From Streptomyces sp. H39-S7 (GTDB lineage Bacteria; Actinomycetota; Actinomycetes; Streptomycetales; Streptomycetaceae), in assembly GCF_027158205.1 (NCBI RefSeq), contig NZ_JAPVLU010000021.1, positions 50,972 to 114,971 on the forward strand: a stretch of 64,000 bases of DNA, given 5' to 3'. Of the stretch, positions 42,641 to 50,852 are shown piece after piece. The notes beneath the pieces are model-generated. The model did no database searches. It was not told the origin of the DNA and saw only the letters and a program-made list of their open reading frames with translations. Position 1 is the stretch's first letter; every line of letters begins with the position of its first letter. A program made the position numbers and the translations under genes.

Positions 42641-45213
42641 CCAGCAAGCGCACGCTTCCCGTGACCGACCTGTCCCTCGTGGTCCTCATCGGAGCGACCG
42701 GCTCCGGCAAGTCGACCTTCGCCGCCCGGCACTTCAAGCCCACCGAGATCCTGTCCTCCGACTTCTGCCGCGGCCTGGTCAGCGACGACGAGAACGACCA
42801 GGGCGCCAGCCGTGACGCCTTCGAGGTACTGCACTACATCGCGGGCAAACGGCTCGCCGCCGGCCGCCTGACCGTGATCGACGCCACCAGCGTGCAGAGC
42901 GAGAGCCGCAAGCAGCTCGTCAGCCTGGCCCGCCAGTACGACGTGCTGCCGATCGCCATCGTCCTCGACGTACCCGAGCAGGTCTGCGTCGAGCGCAACG
43001 CCGCGCGCCCCGACCGGGCCGGCATGCCCCAGCACGTCGTCCAGCGTCACCAGCGTGAACTGCGCCGTTCCCTGCGCGGCCTGGAACGCGAGGGCTTCCG
43101 CAAGGTGCACATCCTGCGCGGCACCGAGGAGATCGACAGCGCCGAGCTCGTCCTGGAGCGCCGCTACAACGACCTGCGGCACCTGACCGGCCCCTTCGAC
43201 ATCATCGGTGACATCCACGGCTGCCGATCCGAGTTGGAGGCGCTGCTCACCCAGCTCGGCTATGCCCTGGAACGGGACGCGGCGGGACGGCCGGTGGGCG
43301 CCGCGCACCCGCTCGGACGCACCGCCGTGTTCGTCGGCGACCTCGTCGACCGCGGTCCCGACAGCCCCGGTGTGCTGCGGCTGGTCATGGGCATGGTCGC
43401 CGCCGGCTCGGCACTGTGCGTGCCCGGCAACCACGAGAACAAGCTCGGCCGCTACCTCAAGGGCCGCAACGTGCAGCACACCCACGGGCTCGCCGAGACC
43501 ATCGCGCAGTTGGAGAAGACCGCCGGGGAGGAGCCGGAGTTCAACGCCCGAACGCTGAAGTTCATCGAGTCGCTCGTCAGCCATTACATCCTCGACGAGG
43601 GCAGACTCGTGGTCTGTCACGCGGGGCTGCCGGAGAAGTACCACGGCCGCACCTCCGGCCGGGTCCGCTCGCACGCGCTCTACGGCGACACCACCGGTGA
43701 GACCGACGAGTTCGGCCTGCCCGTCCGCTACCCGTGGGCCGAGGACTACCGCGGCCGCGCCACCGTCGTGTACGGACACACGCCTGTTCCCGACACCTCG
43801 TGGATCAACAACACCATCTGCCTCGACACCGGTGCGGTGTTCGGCGGCAAGATGACCGCGCTGCGCTGGCCCGAGCGCGAGCTCGTCGACGTTCCGGCCG
43901 AGCGTGTCTGGTACGAGCCGGTGAAGCCGCTCGTCACCGAGACGCCGGGCGGCCTGGACGGCCGGCCGCTGGACCTCGCCGATGTGGCGGGACGGCGCGT
44001 CGTCGAGACGTCGCAGCACGGTCGGGTCGCGGTCCGGGAGGAGAACGCGGCGGCCGCGCTGGAGGTCATGAGCCGGTTCGCGGTCGACCCGCGGCTGCTG
44101 GCCTACCTGCCGCCGACGATGTCGCCCTGTGCGACCTCGCAGGTGGAGGGCTATCTGGAGCACCCGCGCGAGGCCTTCTCGGCGTACCGCGCGGACGGTG
44201 TGCGCCAGGTGGTGTGCGAGGAGAAGCACATGGGCTCGCGCGCGGTGGCGCTGGTCTGCCGTGACGCGGAGGTGGCGCGGACGCGCTTCGGTATCACCGA
44301 GCCGGACGTGAGCGGCGCCCTGCACACCCGCACCGGGCGGCCCTTCTTCAACGACCACGCGGTCACCGAGCAGATCCTGGCCCGGCTGCGCGAAGCGGTC
44401 ACCACGGCCGGGCTGTGGGACGAACTGGAGACGGACTGGCTGCTGCTCGACGCCGAGTTGATGCCGTGGTCGCTGAAGGCGTCCGGTCTGCTGCGCAGGC
44501 AGTACGCCGCCGTGGGCGCCGCGTCGGGCGCGGTGCTCCCGGACGCGATCGCCGCCCTGGAGGCCGCGTCGGCACGCGGCACCGCGGTGGCGGACCTGCT
44601 CGCGCGCCAGCGTGGCCGGGCCACCGACGCCGCCGCGTTCACCGACGCCTACCGGCGCTACTGCTGGCCGACCGAAGGGCTGGACGGGGTGCGCCTCGCG
44701 CCCTTCCAGATCCTGGCCGTCCAGGGCCGCAGCCTCGCCGCGCTCCCGCACGACGAGCAGCTGACGCTGATCGACCGCCTGGTCTCCGACGACCCGACGG
44801 GACTGCTGCAGGCGACCCGCCGGCTCGTTGTCGACACCGGCGACGAGCAGTCCTTGGCGGCGGGCACCGAGTGGTGGCTGGAGCTGACCGGCGCCGGGGG
44901 CGAGGGCATGGTCGTCAAGCCGCTGCAGGCTCTGGTGCGCGGTGAGAACGGGCGCCTCGTGCAGCCCGGCATCAAGTGCCGTGGCCGTGAGTACCTGCGG
45001 ATCATCTACGGTCCCGAGTACACCCGCCCGGACAACCTCGCCCGGCTGCGCTCCCGGTTCCTGGGCCACAAGCGCTCGCTCGCCCTGCGCGAGTACGCGC
45101 TCGGCCTGGAATCCCTCGACCGGCTGTCGGCGGGCGAACCGCTGTGGCGGGTCCACGAGGCGGTCTTCGCGGTCCTGGCCCTGGAGTCCGAACCGGTCGA
45201 CCCCAGGCTGTGA
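42637..45213 (+). CDS. pnkp: Bacterial polynucleotide kinase-phosphatase-ligase Pnkp
   Basis: An 858-residue three-domain RNA repair enzyme. The kinase domain (about 1-170) has Walker A GATGSGKST at 19-27. The metallophosphatase domain (about 185-430) has DIIGDIHGC from 188, GDLVDRGPDS and PGNHENK. The ligase/adenylyltransferase domain (about 480-858) has Lys530 in CEEKHMGSRA as the AMP-accepting lysine. Its start overlaps the hen1 stop (ATGA), and the two proteins form a complex in studied bacteria, sealing RNA broken by toxins such as anticodon nucleases. No toxin gene is visible beside them. Confidence 0.94.
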   Translation: MTSKRTLPVTDLSLVVLIGATGSGKSTFAARHFKPTEILSSDFCRGLVSDDENDQGASRDAFEVLHYIAGKRLAAGRLTVIDATSVQSESRKQLVSLARQYDVLPIAIVLDVPEQVCVERNAARPDRAGMPQHVVQRHQRELRRSLRGLEREGFRKVHILRGTEEIDSAELVLERRYNDLRHLTGPFDIIGDIHGCRSELEALLTQLGYALERDAAGRPVGAAHPLGRTAVFVGDLVDRGPDSPGVLRLVMGMVAAGSALCVPGNHENKLGRYLKGRNVQHTHGLAETIAQLEKTAGEEPEFNARTLKFIESLVSHYILDEGRLVVCHAGLPEKYHGRTSGRVRSHALYGDTTGETDEFGLPVRYPWAEDYRGRATVVYGHTPVPDTSWINNTICLDTGAVFGGKMTALRWPERELVDVPAERVWYEPVKPLVTETPGGLDGRPLDLADVAGRRVVETSQHGRVAVREENAAAALEVMSRFAVDPRLLAYLPPTMSPCATSQVEGYLEHPREAFSAYRADGVRQVVCEEKHMGSRAVALVCRDAEVARTRFGITEPDVSGALHTRTGRPFFNDHAVTEQILARLREAVTTAGLWDELETDWLLLDAELMPWSLKASGLLRRQYAAVGAASGAVLPDAIAALEAASARGTAVADLLARQRGRATDAAAFTDAYRRYCWPTEGLDGVRLAPFQILAVQGRSLAALPHDEQLTLIDRLVSDDPTGLLQATRRLVVDTGDEQSLAAGTEWWLELTGAGGEGMVVKPLQALVRGENGRLVQPGIKCRGREYLRIIYGPEYTRPDNLARLRSRFLGHKRSLALREYALGLESLDRLSAGEPLWRVHEAVFAVLALESEPVDPRL

Positions 45214-45330
45214 TCGCGGCCCCGGCCAAGGGGACATTTCCCCTTGACCGGGGCACGCCACGCCCCTAATGTTCTCCCCGTCCGGCCTGATCCATTAGGT
45301 CGGGCCTTCACAGTCCTATGGGGGGACGAA

Positions 45331-45702
45331 GTGCATTACTACCTCGATGTACTCAAGAAGTACGTGGTGTTCAGCGGGCGCGCACGGTGCCGGGAATACT
45401 GGATGTTCACCCTCTTCCAATTCGTCATCCTCGTAGTCCTGGTGGCCCTCGACGCGGTGGTGGGATCGAGTCCGTGGATCGAATTGGCGTACTTCGTACC
45501 CACGTTCCTCCCCGCCCTGGGAGTCACCGTCCGCCGGCTGCACGACACCGGTCGCAGAGGCTGGTGGGTGCTGCTCGGACTCATCCCGCTCGTGGGGTTC
45601 ATCTTCCTGCTGGTCATCCTGAGCGGTGACAGCGAGCAGGAGACCAACGCGTACGGCCCGAACCCCAAGGCCGTCCCGGTGCAGGACCCGCACTTCGCCT
45701 GA
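45331..45702 (+). CDS. DUF805 family membrane protein
   Basis: A 123-residue inner membrane protein. The DUF805 signature is clear: FSGRARCREYWMF near the start, three or four hydrophobic segments, and VRRLHDTGRRGWWVLL in the centre. Function unknown. GTG 45331 is chosen because GGGGGGACGAA lies directly before it and the product begins at the usual MHYYLDVLKKYVVF; the frame opens at 45244. A 14-bp terminator follows. Confidence 0.87.
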   Translation: MHYYLDVLKKYVVFSGRARCREYWMFTLFQFVILVVLVALDAVVGSSPWIELAYFVPTFLPALGVTVRRLHDTGRRGWWVLLGLIPLVGFIFLLVILSGDSEQETNAYGPNPKAVPVQDPHFA

Positions 45703-45718
45703 CCACGCGCCCTTCCCC

Positions 45719-45750
45719 GACTGCCCACCGGCTTCCGCCGGTGGGCAGTC
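45719..45750 (+). terminator. Terminator hairpin of the DUF805 gene
   Basis: A perfect 14-bp stem (45719-45732 with 45737-45750) and TTCC tetraloop, 16 bases after the stop. It isolates the downstream resistance gene. Confidence 0.8.
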
Positions 45751-45849
45751 GGCGTTCCGGGTGCTCCGTAAAGCGGTTGCCCTGCGCGCCGGACGTCTGG
45801 TGCACTTCTCCACGACCACGACAGCCCAGTTGATCCAGGAGTCCTGATT

Positions 45850-45951
45850 ATGTGCGGAACTTTCATGTCCATCCAGGAGGGAATTTCCATCTATCTCAAG
45901 GACATGAAACCGAGTGCATACGCTGAACCTGGGAATCCTGGCGCATGTTGA
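45850..45951 (+). CDS. Leader ORF overlapping the ribosomal protection gene
   Basis: ATG 45850 opens a 33-codon frame (starting MCGTFMSIQEGISIYLKDMK) with an excellent AGGAG (45837-45841) 8 bases upstream. It runs 38 bases into the ribosomal protection gene in another frame and stops at 45949. The main gene has only a weak site (AAGGA, 11 bases before its GTG). Leader peptides precede tet(M) and related genes, where translation slowed by the drug raises expression. A similar coupling role is inferred here; it is not proven to be translated. Confidence 0.6.
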   Translation: MCGTFMSIQEGISIYLKDMKPSAYAEPGNPGAC

Positions 45952-47908
45952 CGCCGGAAAGACAAGCCTGACCGAACGGCTGCTGCACGCGGCAGGCGTC
46001 ATCGACACGATCGGCAGCGTCGATGACGGCAGTACCCAGACCGATTCCCTGTCGCTGGAACGGCAGCGCGGCATCACCATCAAGGCCGCCGTCGCCTCGT
46101 TCGTCGTCGCCGACGTCACCGTCAATCTGATCGATACCCCCGGCCACCCGGATTTCATCGCCGAGGTGGAGCGGGTGCTGAGCGTTCTCGACGGAGCCGT
46201 GCTGGTCATCTCCGCCGTGGAAGGCGTGCAGGCGCAGACCCGCGTGCTGATGCGCACGCTGCAGCGGCTGCACATCCCTACCCTGATCTTCGTCAACAAG
46301 ATCGACCGCGGCGGCGCCCGGTACGACACCGTCCTCCGCGGCATCACCGAGAAGCTGGCCCCCGCGAGTATCGCGATGGGCCCGGCCACCGCGCTCGGCA
46401 CGCGCGGTGCGACGATCCGGCCCTACAACGCCGTCGACGCGGATTTCACGTCCCGGCTCGTCGACCTCCTCACCGGTCGCGACGAGGCGCTGCTGGCCGC
46501 GTACGTGGACGACGAGGCCGCGCTCTCCTATCCCCGCCTGCGGGCCGAACTCGCGGCGCAGACGAAGCGGGCGCTGGTGCATCCGGTGTTCTTCGGCTCG
46601 GCGATCACCGGCGCGGGGGTGGACGCGCTGATCTCCGGTGTCACCGAGCTGCTGCCCACCGCGGCGAACGACGCCGACGGCCCCGTCTCGGGCACGGTCT
46701 TCAAGGTCGAACGCGGTCCCGCCGGGGAGAAGATCGCCTACGTCCGCATGTTCTCGGGAACGGTCCGGGTGCGCGACCGGCTGCCGTTCCGCGGCACCGA
46801 GGAGGGCAAGGTCACCGCGCTCAGCGTCTACGAGGACGGCTCGGACGTCCTGGCCGGCGCCGTCACCGCAGGCCGGATCGGCAAGTTGTGGGGCATGGGC
46901 GACGTCCGCATCGGCGACGCCGTCGGCGTTCCGCACCGGACGCGAACGAACGACCACCACTTCGCCCCGCCGACCCTGGAGACGATCGTCGCACCGGTTC
47001 ACCCCGCTGACCGGGGAGCCCTGCATGTCGCGCTCACGCAACTCGCCGAGCAGGACCCGTTGATCAACCTGCGGCAGGACGATCTCCGGCGGGAGACCGC
47101 CGTCTCGCTCTACGGCGAGGTGCAGAAGGAGGTCATCCAGGCGACGTTGGCGGACGAGTTCGGCGTCGACGTCTCTTTCCGCGAGACCACGACGTTGCAC
47201 ATCGAACGGCCGGTCGGCACCGGTGCGGCCGTCGAGATCATGCACGCAGATCCGAATCCGTTCCTCGCGACGGTCGGGCTGCGCGTCGACCCGGCACCCG
47301 TCGGCAGTGGCGTCGCATTCCGGCTGGAGGTGGAACTCGGCTCGATGCCCTACTCGTTCTTCAAGGCGGTCGAGGAGACCGTCAAAGGCACCCTGCAGCA
47401 GGGCGTTCACGGCTGGCAGGTCACCGACTGCACGGTCACCATGACGCATTCCGGGTACGCGGCACGCCAGAGTCACGCCCATGCCGTCTTCGACAAGAGC
47501 ATGTCGAGCACCGCAGGGGACTTCCGCAACCTGACGCCGCTGGTGCTGATGAGCGCGCTGCGGCAGGCGGTGAGCCAGGTGTACGAGCCGATGCACCGCT
47601 TCAGGCTCGACGTCCCCGCGGACCTGTTCGGGCTGGTGCTGCCCGTGCTGGCGCGGCTGCGCGCGGTGCCGCACTCCTCGGCGGCGCACGGCTCGTCGTA
47701 CGTGGTGGAGGGCGCGATCCCGGCAGCCTCGGTGCATGGACTGGAGCGACAGCTGCCGTCGCTGACCCGCGGCGAAGGTGTGCTCGAGTGCGCCTTCGAC
47801 CACTACCAGCCGGTCCGCGGCGAGGTGCCCACCCGGCCGAGGTCGGACCACGATCCGCTCAACCGCAGGGAGTACCTGATGCGGGTCGCCCGCCGGGCCG
47901 GCGGGTGA
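45914..47908 (+). CDS. Tetracycline-type ribosomal protection protein (EF-G-like GTPase)
   Basis: A 664-residue translational GTPase. G1 AHVDAGKTS at 10-18, the switch I-side RGITI at 52-56, G3 DTPGH at 74-78 and G4 NKID at 128-131. Start, length and C-terminal pattern (HSGYAARQSHAHAVFDKSMSSTAGDFRNLTPLVL region, positions about 515-545) match OtrA and TetM-type proteins, which remove tetracyclines from the ribosome, rather than EF-G (about 700). In Streptomyces such genes serve as self-protection or intrinsic resistance. GTG 45914 is forced by an in-frame TGA at 45905. An overlapping leader ORF precedes it. No tetracycline biosynthesis gene was seen. Confidence 0.93.
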   Translation: MHTLNLGILAHVDAGKTSLTERLLHAAGVIDTIGSVDDGSTQTDSLSLERQRGITIKAAVASFVVADVTVNLIDTPGHPDFIAEVERVLSVLDGAVLVISAVEGVQAQTRVLMRTLQRLHIPTLIFVNKIDRGGARYDTVLRGITEKLAPASIAMGPATALGTRGATIRPYNAVDADFTSRLVDLLTGRDEALLAAYVDDEAALSYPRLRAELAAQTKRALVHPVFFGSAITGAGVDALISGVTELLPTAANDADGPVSGTVFKVERGPAGEKIAYVRMFSGTVRVRDRLPFRGTEEGKVTALSVYEDGSDVLAGAVTAGRIGKLWGMGDVRIGDAVGVPHRTRTNDHHFAPPTLETIVAPVHPADRGALHVALTQLAEQDPLINLRQDDLRRETAVSLYGEVQKEVIQATLADEFGVDVSFRETTTLHIERPVGTGAAVEIMHADPNPFLATVGLRVDPAPVGSGVAFRLEVELGSMPYSFFKAVEETVKGTLQQGVHGWQVTDCTVTMTHSGYAARQSHAHAVFDKSMSSTAGDFRNLTPLVLMSALRQAVSQVYEPMHRFRLDVPADLFGLVLPVLARLRAVPHSSAAHGSSYVVEGAIPAASVHGLERQLPSLTRGEGVLECAFDHYQPVRGEVPTRPRSDHDPLNRREYLMRVARRAGG

Positions 47909-47930
47909 CGGCGGAAGGGAGCGCCGCCCG

Positions 47931-48530
47931 TCAGGGGCGCTCCCTTCCGTCCCATGCTCCCAGGACCCTGGCGGTGTACGCCGCCAGGTCGGCGCGCAAC
48001 TGCTCGCGCGTCGCGCCCTGTCGGCCGACGAGGTGTTCCACCAGGTCGGCGCGGGTGGCGGCGAGCAGCGCGTGGGCGGTGAAACCACTGTCGGCGAGGC
48101 CGGGTAGCTGTTCCAGCGCGGTCCGGAGCGTGGTGTGCCAGCGCTCGTAGTGCTCCGCCGCGTAGGGGCTGTCGCCGCCGGCTCCCTCCAGCGCCAGGGC
48201 GAGGTGGCGGTGGTCGAGCTTGAAGCAGAGGACGGCGTCGAGGAGGGCGGGTACCCGCTGGAGCGGTGGGGTGGCCGGCCCCAGGGGCGGCGCCCCCTCC
48301 TCGGCGGCGCGCCGGATCGGGGCGAGCCGCAGCTCGTACAGCGCGTGGATCAGGCCGGTGCGGTCGCCGAAGCCGCGAAAGAGCGTCGCCTTGCCGACGC
48401 CCGCCGCGGCCGCGATGTCGGCCATGGTGACCGACTCGGGGCTCTCGCACCGGGCGAAGAGGGTGTCGGCGGCGGCGAGGACGGCCTCACGATTGCGCGT
48501 GGCGTCGGCGCGCGGCTTGCGCTCGGTCAT
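47931..48530 (-). CDS. TetR family transcriptional repressor
   Basis: A protein of about 199 residues. The N-terminal helix-turn-helix reads VTMADIAAAAGVGKATLFRGFGDRTGLI, and the rest is a typical variable TetR ligand domain. ATG 48530 has a strong GGAGGA 5 bases upstream. It is divergent from the SnoaL/NmrA operon, and two nearly identical palindromes lie in the shared 93-base gap, so it very likely represses both directions. Confidence 0.87.
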   Translation of the reverse strand: MTERKPRADATRNREAVLAAADTLFARCESPESVTMADIAAAAGVGKATLFRGFGDRTGLIHALYELRLAPIRRAAEEGAPPLGPATPPLQRVPALLDAVLCFKLDHRHLALALEGAGGDSPYAAEHYERWHTTLRTALEQLPGLADSGFTAHALLAATRADLVEHLVGRQGATREQLRADLAAYTARVLGAWDGRERP

Positions 48531-48550
48531 GCGGTTCCTCCGGTTGCGAA

Positions 48551-48567
48551 ACGGACCACGGGTCCGT
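48551..48567. promoter_or_regulatory. TetR operator 1
   Basis: ACGGACC-ACG-GGTCCGT, a perfect palindrome with 7-base arms, 21 bases upstream of the TetR start. Confidence 0.75.
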
Positions 48568-48585
48568 ATCGTCGTCTGCATGAAC

Positions 48586-48600
48586 CGGACCCACGGTCCG
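48586..48600. promoter_or_regulatory. TetR operator 2
   Basis: CGGACC-CAC-GGTCCG, arms shared with operator 1. The two centres are about 34 bases apart, three helical turns, so two dimers would sit on the same face. It lies 24 bases before the SnoaL gene. Confidence 0.75.
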
Positions 48601-48623
48601 TATCGTACCGGATGGAGCCACCC

Positions 48624-49049
48624 ATGAACGTGACCACCGCACCGGCCGACCTCTACCGGCAGGGCCTACGACTCCTCCTGGACAAGGACATCGCCGGCTG
48701 GATCGATCTGTGGGACGAGCACGGGATCGCCGAATTCCCCTTCGCCCCGGAAGGCTGGCCCAAGCGGCTGGAGGGCAGGACGGCCGTCGCCGAGTACATG
48801 CGCGGCTACCCCGACCACATCGACCTGCACGACATCCCCTCGGTGGAGATCCACCAGACCGTCGTCCCGGAGACCATCGTGGTGGAGATGCGCGGCGTCG
48901 GGCGCCTGGTGACCACCGGCAGCCCCTTCGACATGACCTACATCGCCGTGGTCACCGTCAAGCACGGCCTCATCACCCACTACCGCGACTACTGGAACCC
49001 GCTCGCACTCCAGGACCCCGCCACCCACTTCGCCGGGAGCAACGGATGA
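48624..49049 (+). CDS. SnoaL-like (NTF2 fold) protein
   Basis: A 141-residue protein with the cone-shaped NTF2/SnoaL pattern: a helical start (LYRQGLRLLLDKDIAGWIDLWDEHG, positions 10-34), then GIAEFPFAPEGWPKRLEGRTAVAEYMRG and the final strand ITHYRDYWNPLAL. These small proteins are isomerases, dehydratases or binding proteins; the role is not defined by sequence. GGAG lies 6 bases before ATG 48624. Its TGA overlaps the next ATG, so it works with the NmrA-like protein under the divergent TetR. Confidence 0.85.
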   Translation: MNVTTAPADLYRQGLRLLLDKDIAGWIDLWDEHGIAEFPFAPEGWPKRLEGRTAVAEYMRGYPDHIDLHDIPSVEIHQTVVPETIVVEMRGVGRLVTTGSPFDMTYIAVVTVKHGLITHYRDYWNPLALQDPATHFAGSNG

Positions 49050-49918
49050 CCACGTCGCAGAAGTTCACCCTGGTCATCGGCGCCACGGGCACCACCGGCA
49101 GCCGCGTCGCCGCCCGTCTGGCCGCCGCGGGCCGCCGCGTCAGGGCCGGCAGTCGGCGAGCCGGCCCCGCGCGGGGGTCCGATTCCGGGCAGGGGCCGGT
49201 GCCCGTGCGGTTCGACTGGGACAACCCCACCTCCTTCGCGGGTGCCCTCCAGGACGCGGACCGGATCTATCTCATCCCGCCGCTCGGCGCCCCCGACCCG
49301 GCGGCCGTCATGCTGCCCTTCCTCCGCGAGGCCCGCACGGCGGGCGTCCACCGGGCCGTACTGCTCAGCTCGTCGGCGATCCCCGCCGGGGGCCCGTCCG
49401 TGGGGCAGGTACACCAGGCGCTGCCCGGCCTCTTCTCCGAGTGGGCGGTCCTGCGGCCGTCGTGGTTCATGCAGAACTTCACCGGCGATCACGCGCACGC
49501 CAGGACCATCAGAGCGGACGGGACCATCCGAACGGCGGCCGGCGACGGCCGCGTCGGATTCGTCGACGCCGACGACATCGCCGCCGTCGCCGTGCACGCG
49601 CTGACCGCGGGACAGGCCCCGAACACCGACCTGGTCATCACCGGACCCCAGGCCCTGAGCTACGACGACATCGCCGCCGTCCTCACCCGCACCACCGGCC
49701 GGCCCGTCACCCACCACCGGCTGACCTACGAACAGATGCGCGACCGCCTGGCCGCCGACATGCCCGCCGAGTTCGCCGCGCTGCTCGCCGGCCTGGACCG
49801 CTCCATCGCCGAAGGCGCCGAGGACCGCACCACCGACACCGTCCTGCGCCTCACCGGGCACGCCCCCCGCAGCTTCCGCGCCGTCGCGGAACGGGAGCTG
49901 CCGCGCCTCCCGAACTGA
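49046..49918 (+). CDS. NmrA/HSCARG-like NAD(P)-binding protein
   Basis: A 290-residue atypical short-chain dehydrogenase. The cofactor loop GATGTTGS is at 12-19. FDWDNPTSFAGAL, YLIPPLG and LRPSWFMQNF are characteristic of the NmrA/AzoR-like (quinone- or redox-sensing) group. A catalytic Tyr-x-x-x-Lys is not evident, which fits sensor or azo/quinone reductase-like members. It is translationally coupled to the SnoaL gene (ATGA overlap) and controlled by the twin TetR operators, suggesting response to a small reactive or aromatic compound. Confidence 0.85.
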   Translation: MTTSQKFTLVIGATGTTGSRVAARLAAAGRRVRAGSRRAGPARGSDSGQGPVPVRFDWDNPTSFAGALQDADRIYLIPPLGAPDPAAVMLPFLREARTAGVHRAVLLSSSAIPAGGPSVGQVHQALPGLFSEWAVLRPSWFMQNFTGDHAHARTIRADGTIRTAAGDGRVGFVDADDIAAVAVHALTAGQAPNTDLVITGPQALSYDDIAAVLTRTTGRPVTHHRLTYEQMRDRLAADMPAEFAALLAGLDRSIAEGAEDRTTDTVLRLTGHAPRSFRAVAERELPRLPN

Positions 49919-49944
49919 CCCGGACGCGTCAGGGCACGACGGGG

Positions 49945-50742
49945 CTACGGTTCCTCCGGCCCGGCGGCGGTCGTGGCGGCAACGCTGAACAAGGTGCCCT
50001 CCGGATCCCGCAGAAGGGTCGCCAGACCCGAAACCGTCTCCTCCGGTCCAGTGACGATCGCGCCTCCCGCCGCTTCGGCGCGCTCGGCGGCCAGGTGCGC
50101 GTGGGAGGTGCGGAACACGACCTGCCAGCGCGGGCGGACCTTCGGGTCCGGTGCCTCCTCCACCGCTCCGCCGTGCAGGACGGCCACCGTACGGCCGTGG
50201 ATGTCGACGAAGACCTGATCGTCCTCGTACCGCAGGGTGCAGCGCTCGGGTGGTTCGGTGTCCCAGCCCAGAACCTGGCTGTAGAAGATCGCCGCGGCGA
50301 AGACGTCCCGGGTGCGCAGCTCGATCCCCAGACGGCGGCCACCGCCCCTGGCGGGCCACCGCGGCTCCCGGGGGCCCTCCCACAGGGCGAACGGCGCACC
50401 CGCCGGATCGACGGCCCAGGCCACCCGGCCAGGACCGAACGGGAGGGGACCGACGGCGACGGTGCCACCGCGTTCGCGGATCCTGCCCGCGGCGCGGTCG
50501 ACACTGTCCACCGCGAAGTGCACCGCCCAGCAGGCGGGAACGCCGAAGGAGTGCCCCTTGACGCCGAGTCCGGCGAACGGCTCACCCTCACTGAGCGCCT
50601 CGACATAGTCGTCGAGCCCGAATCCGGGACGGTACTCCCAGCCGAGCACGCGACCGTAGAAGGCCTTGCTCGCGGGCAGGTCGGCGGCGGTCAGGCTCAC
50701 CCAACACGGCGCGCCCTGGACCGCACTTTCCGAAGGAGCCAT
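49945..50742 (-). CDS. Two-domain VOC (glyoxalase/bleomycin-resistance fold) protein
   Basis: A 265-residue protein of two VOC modules: residues 1-125 (CWVSLTAADLPASKAFYGRVLGWEY) and 135-260 (IELRTRDVFAAAIFYSQVLGWDT). Such double-domain actinobacterial proteins are often annotated as hydroxylase-like or drug-binding; metal ligands are not clear enough to call an enzyme. ATG 50742 starts MAPSESAVQG. Transcribed on its own. Confidence 0.85.
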   Translation of the reverse strand: MAPSESAVQGAPCWVSLTAADLPASKAFYGRVLGWEYRPGFGLDDYVEALSEGEPFAGLGVKGHSFGVPACWAVHFAVDSVDRAAGRIRERGGTVAVGPLPFGPGRVAWAVDPAGAPFALWEGPREPRWPARGGGRRLGIELRTRDVFAAAIFYSQVLGWDTEPPERCTLRYEDDQVFVDIHGRTVAVLHGGAVEEAPDPKVRPRWQVVFRTSHAHLAAERAEAAGGAIVTGPEETVSGLATLLRDPEGTLFSVAATTAAGPEEP

Positions 50743-50852
50743 GTCTGCAGCCTCGCCTCACGCAGGGGACTCCGATCACTTTGCCACTGTTCGCGCTGGT
50801 TCGCCCAAGTAGAAGCCCTTTGCCCTACGGGGCAGGCCGGGACCGCGACCGG

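Noticed and set aside
42592-45261. 889-residue minus-strand open frame
   Set aside because: Antisense shadow of pnkp.
45896-48088. 730-residue minus-strand open frame
   Set aside because: Antisense shadow of the ribosomal protection gene.
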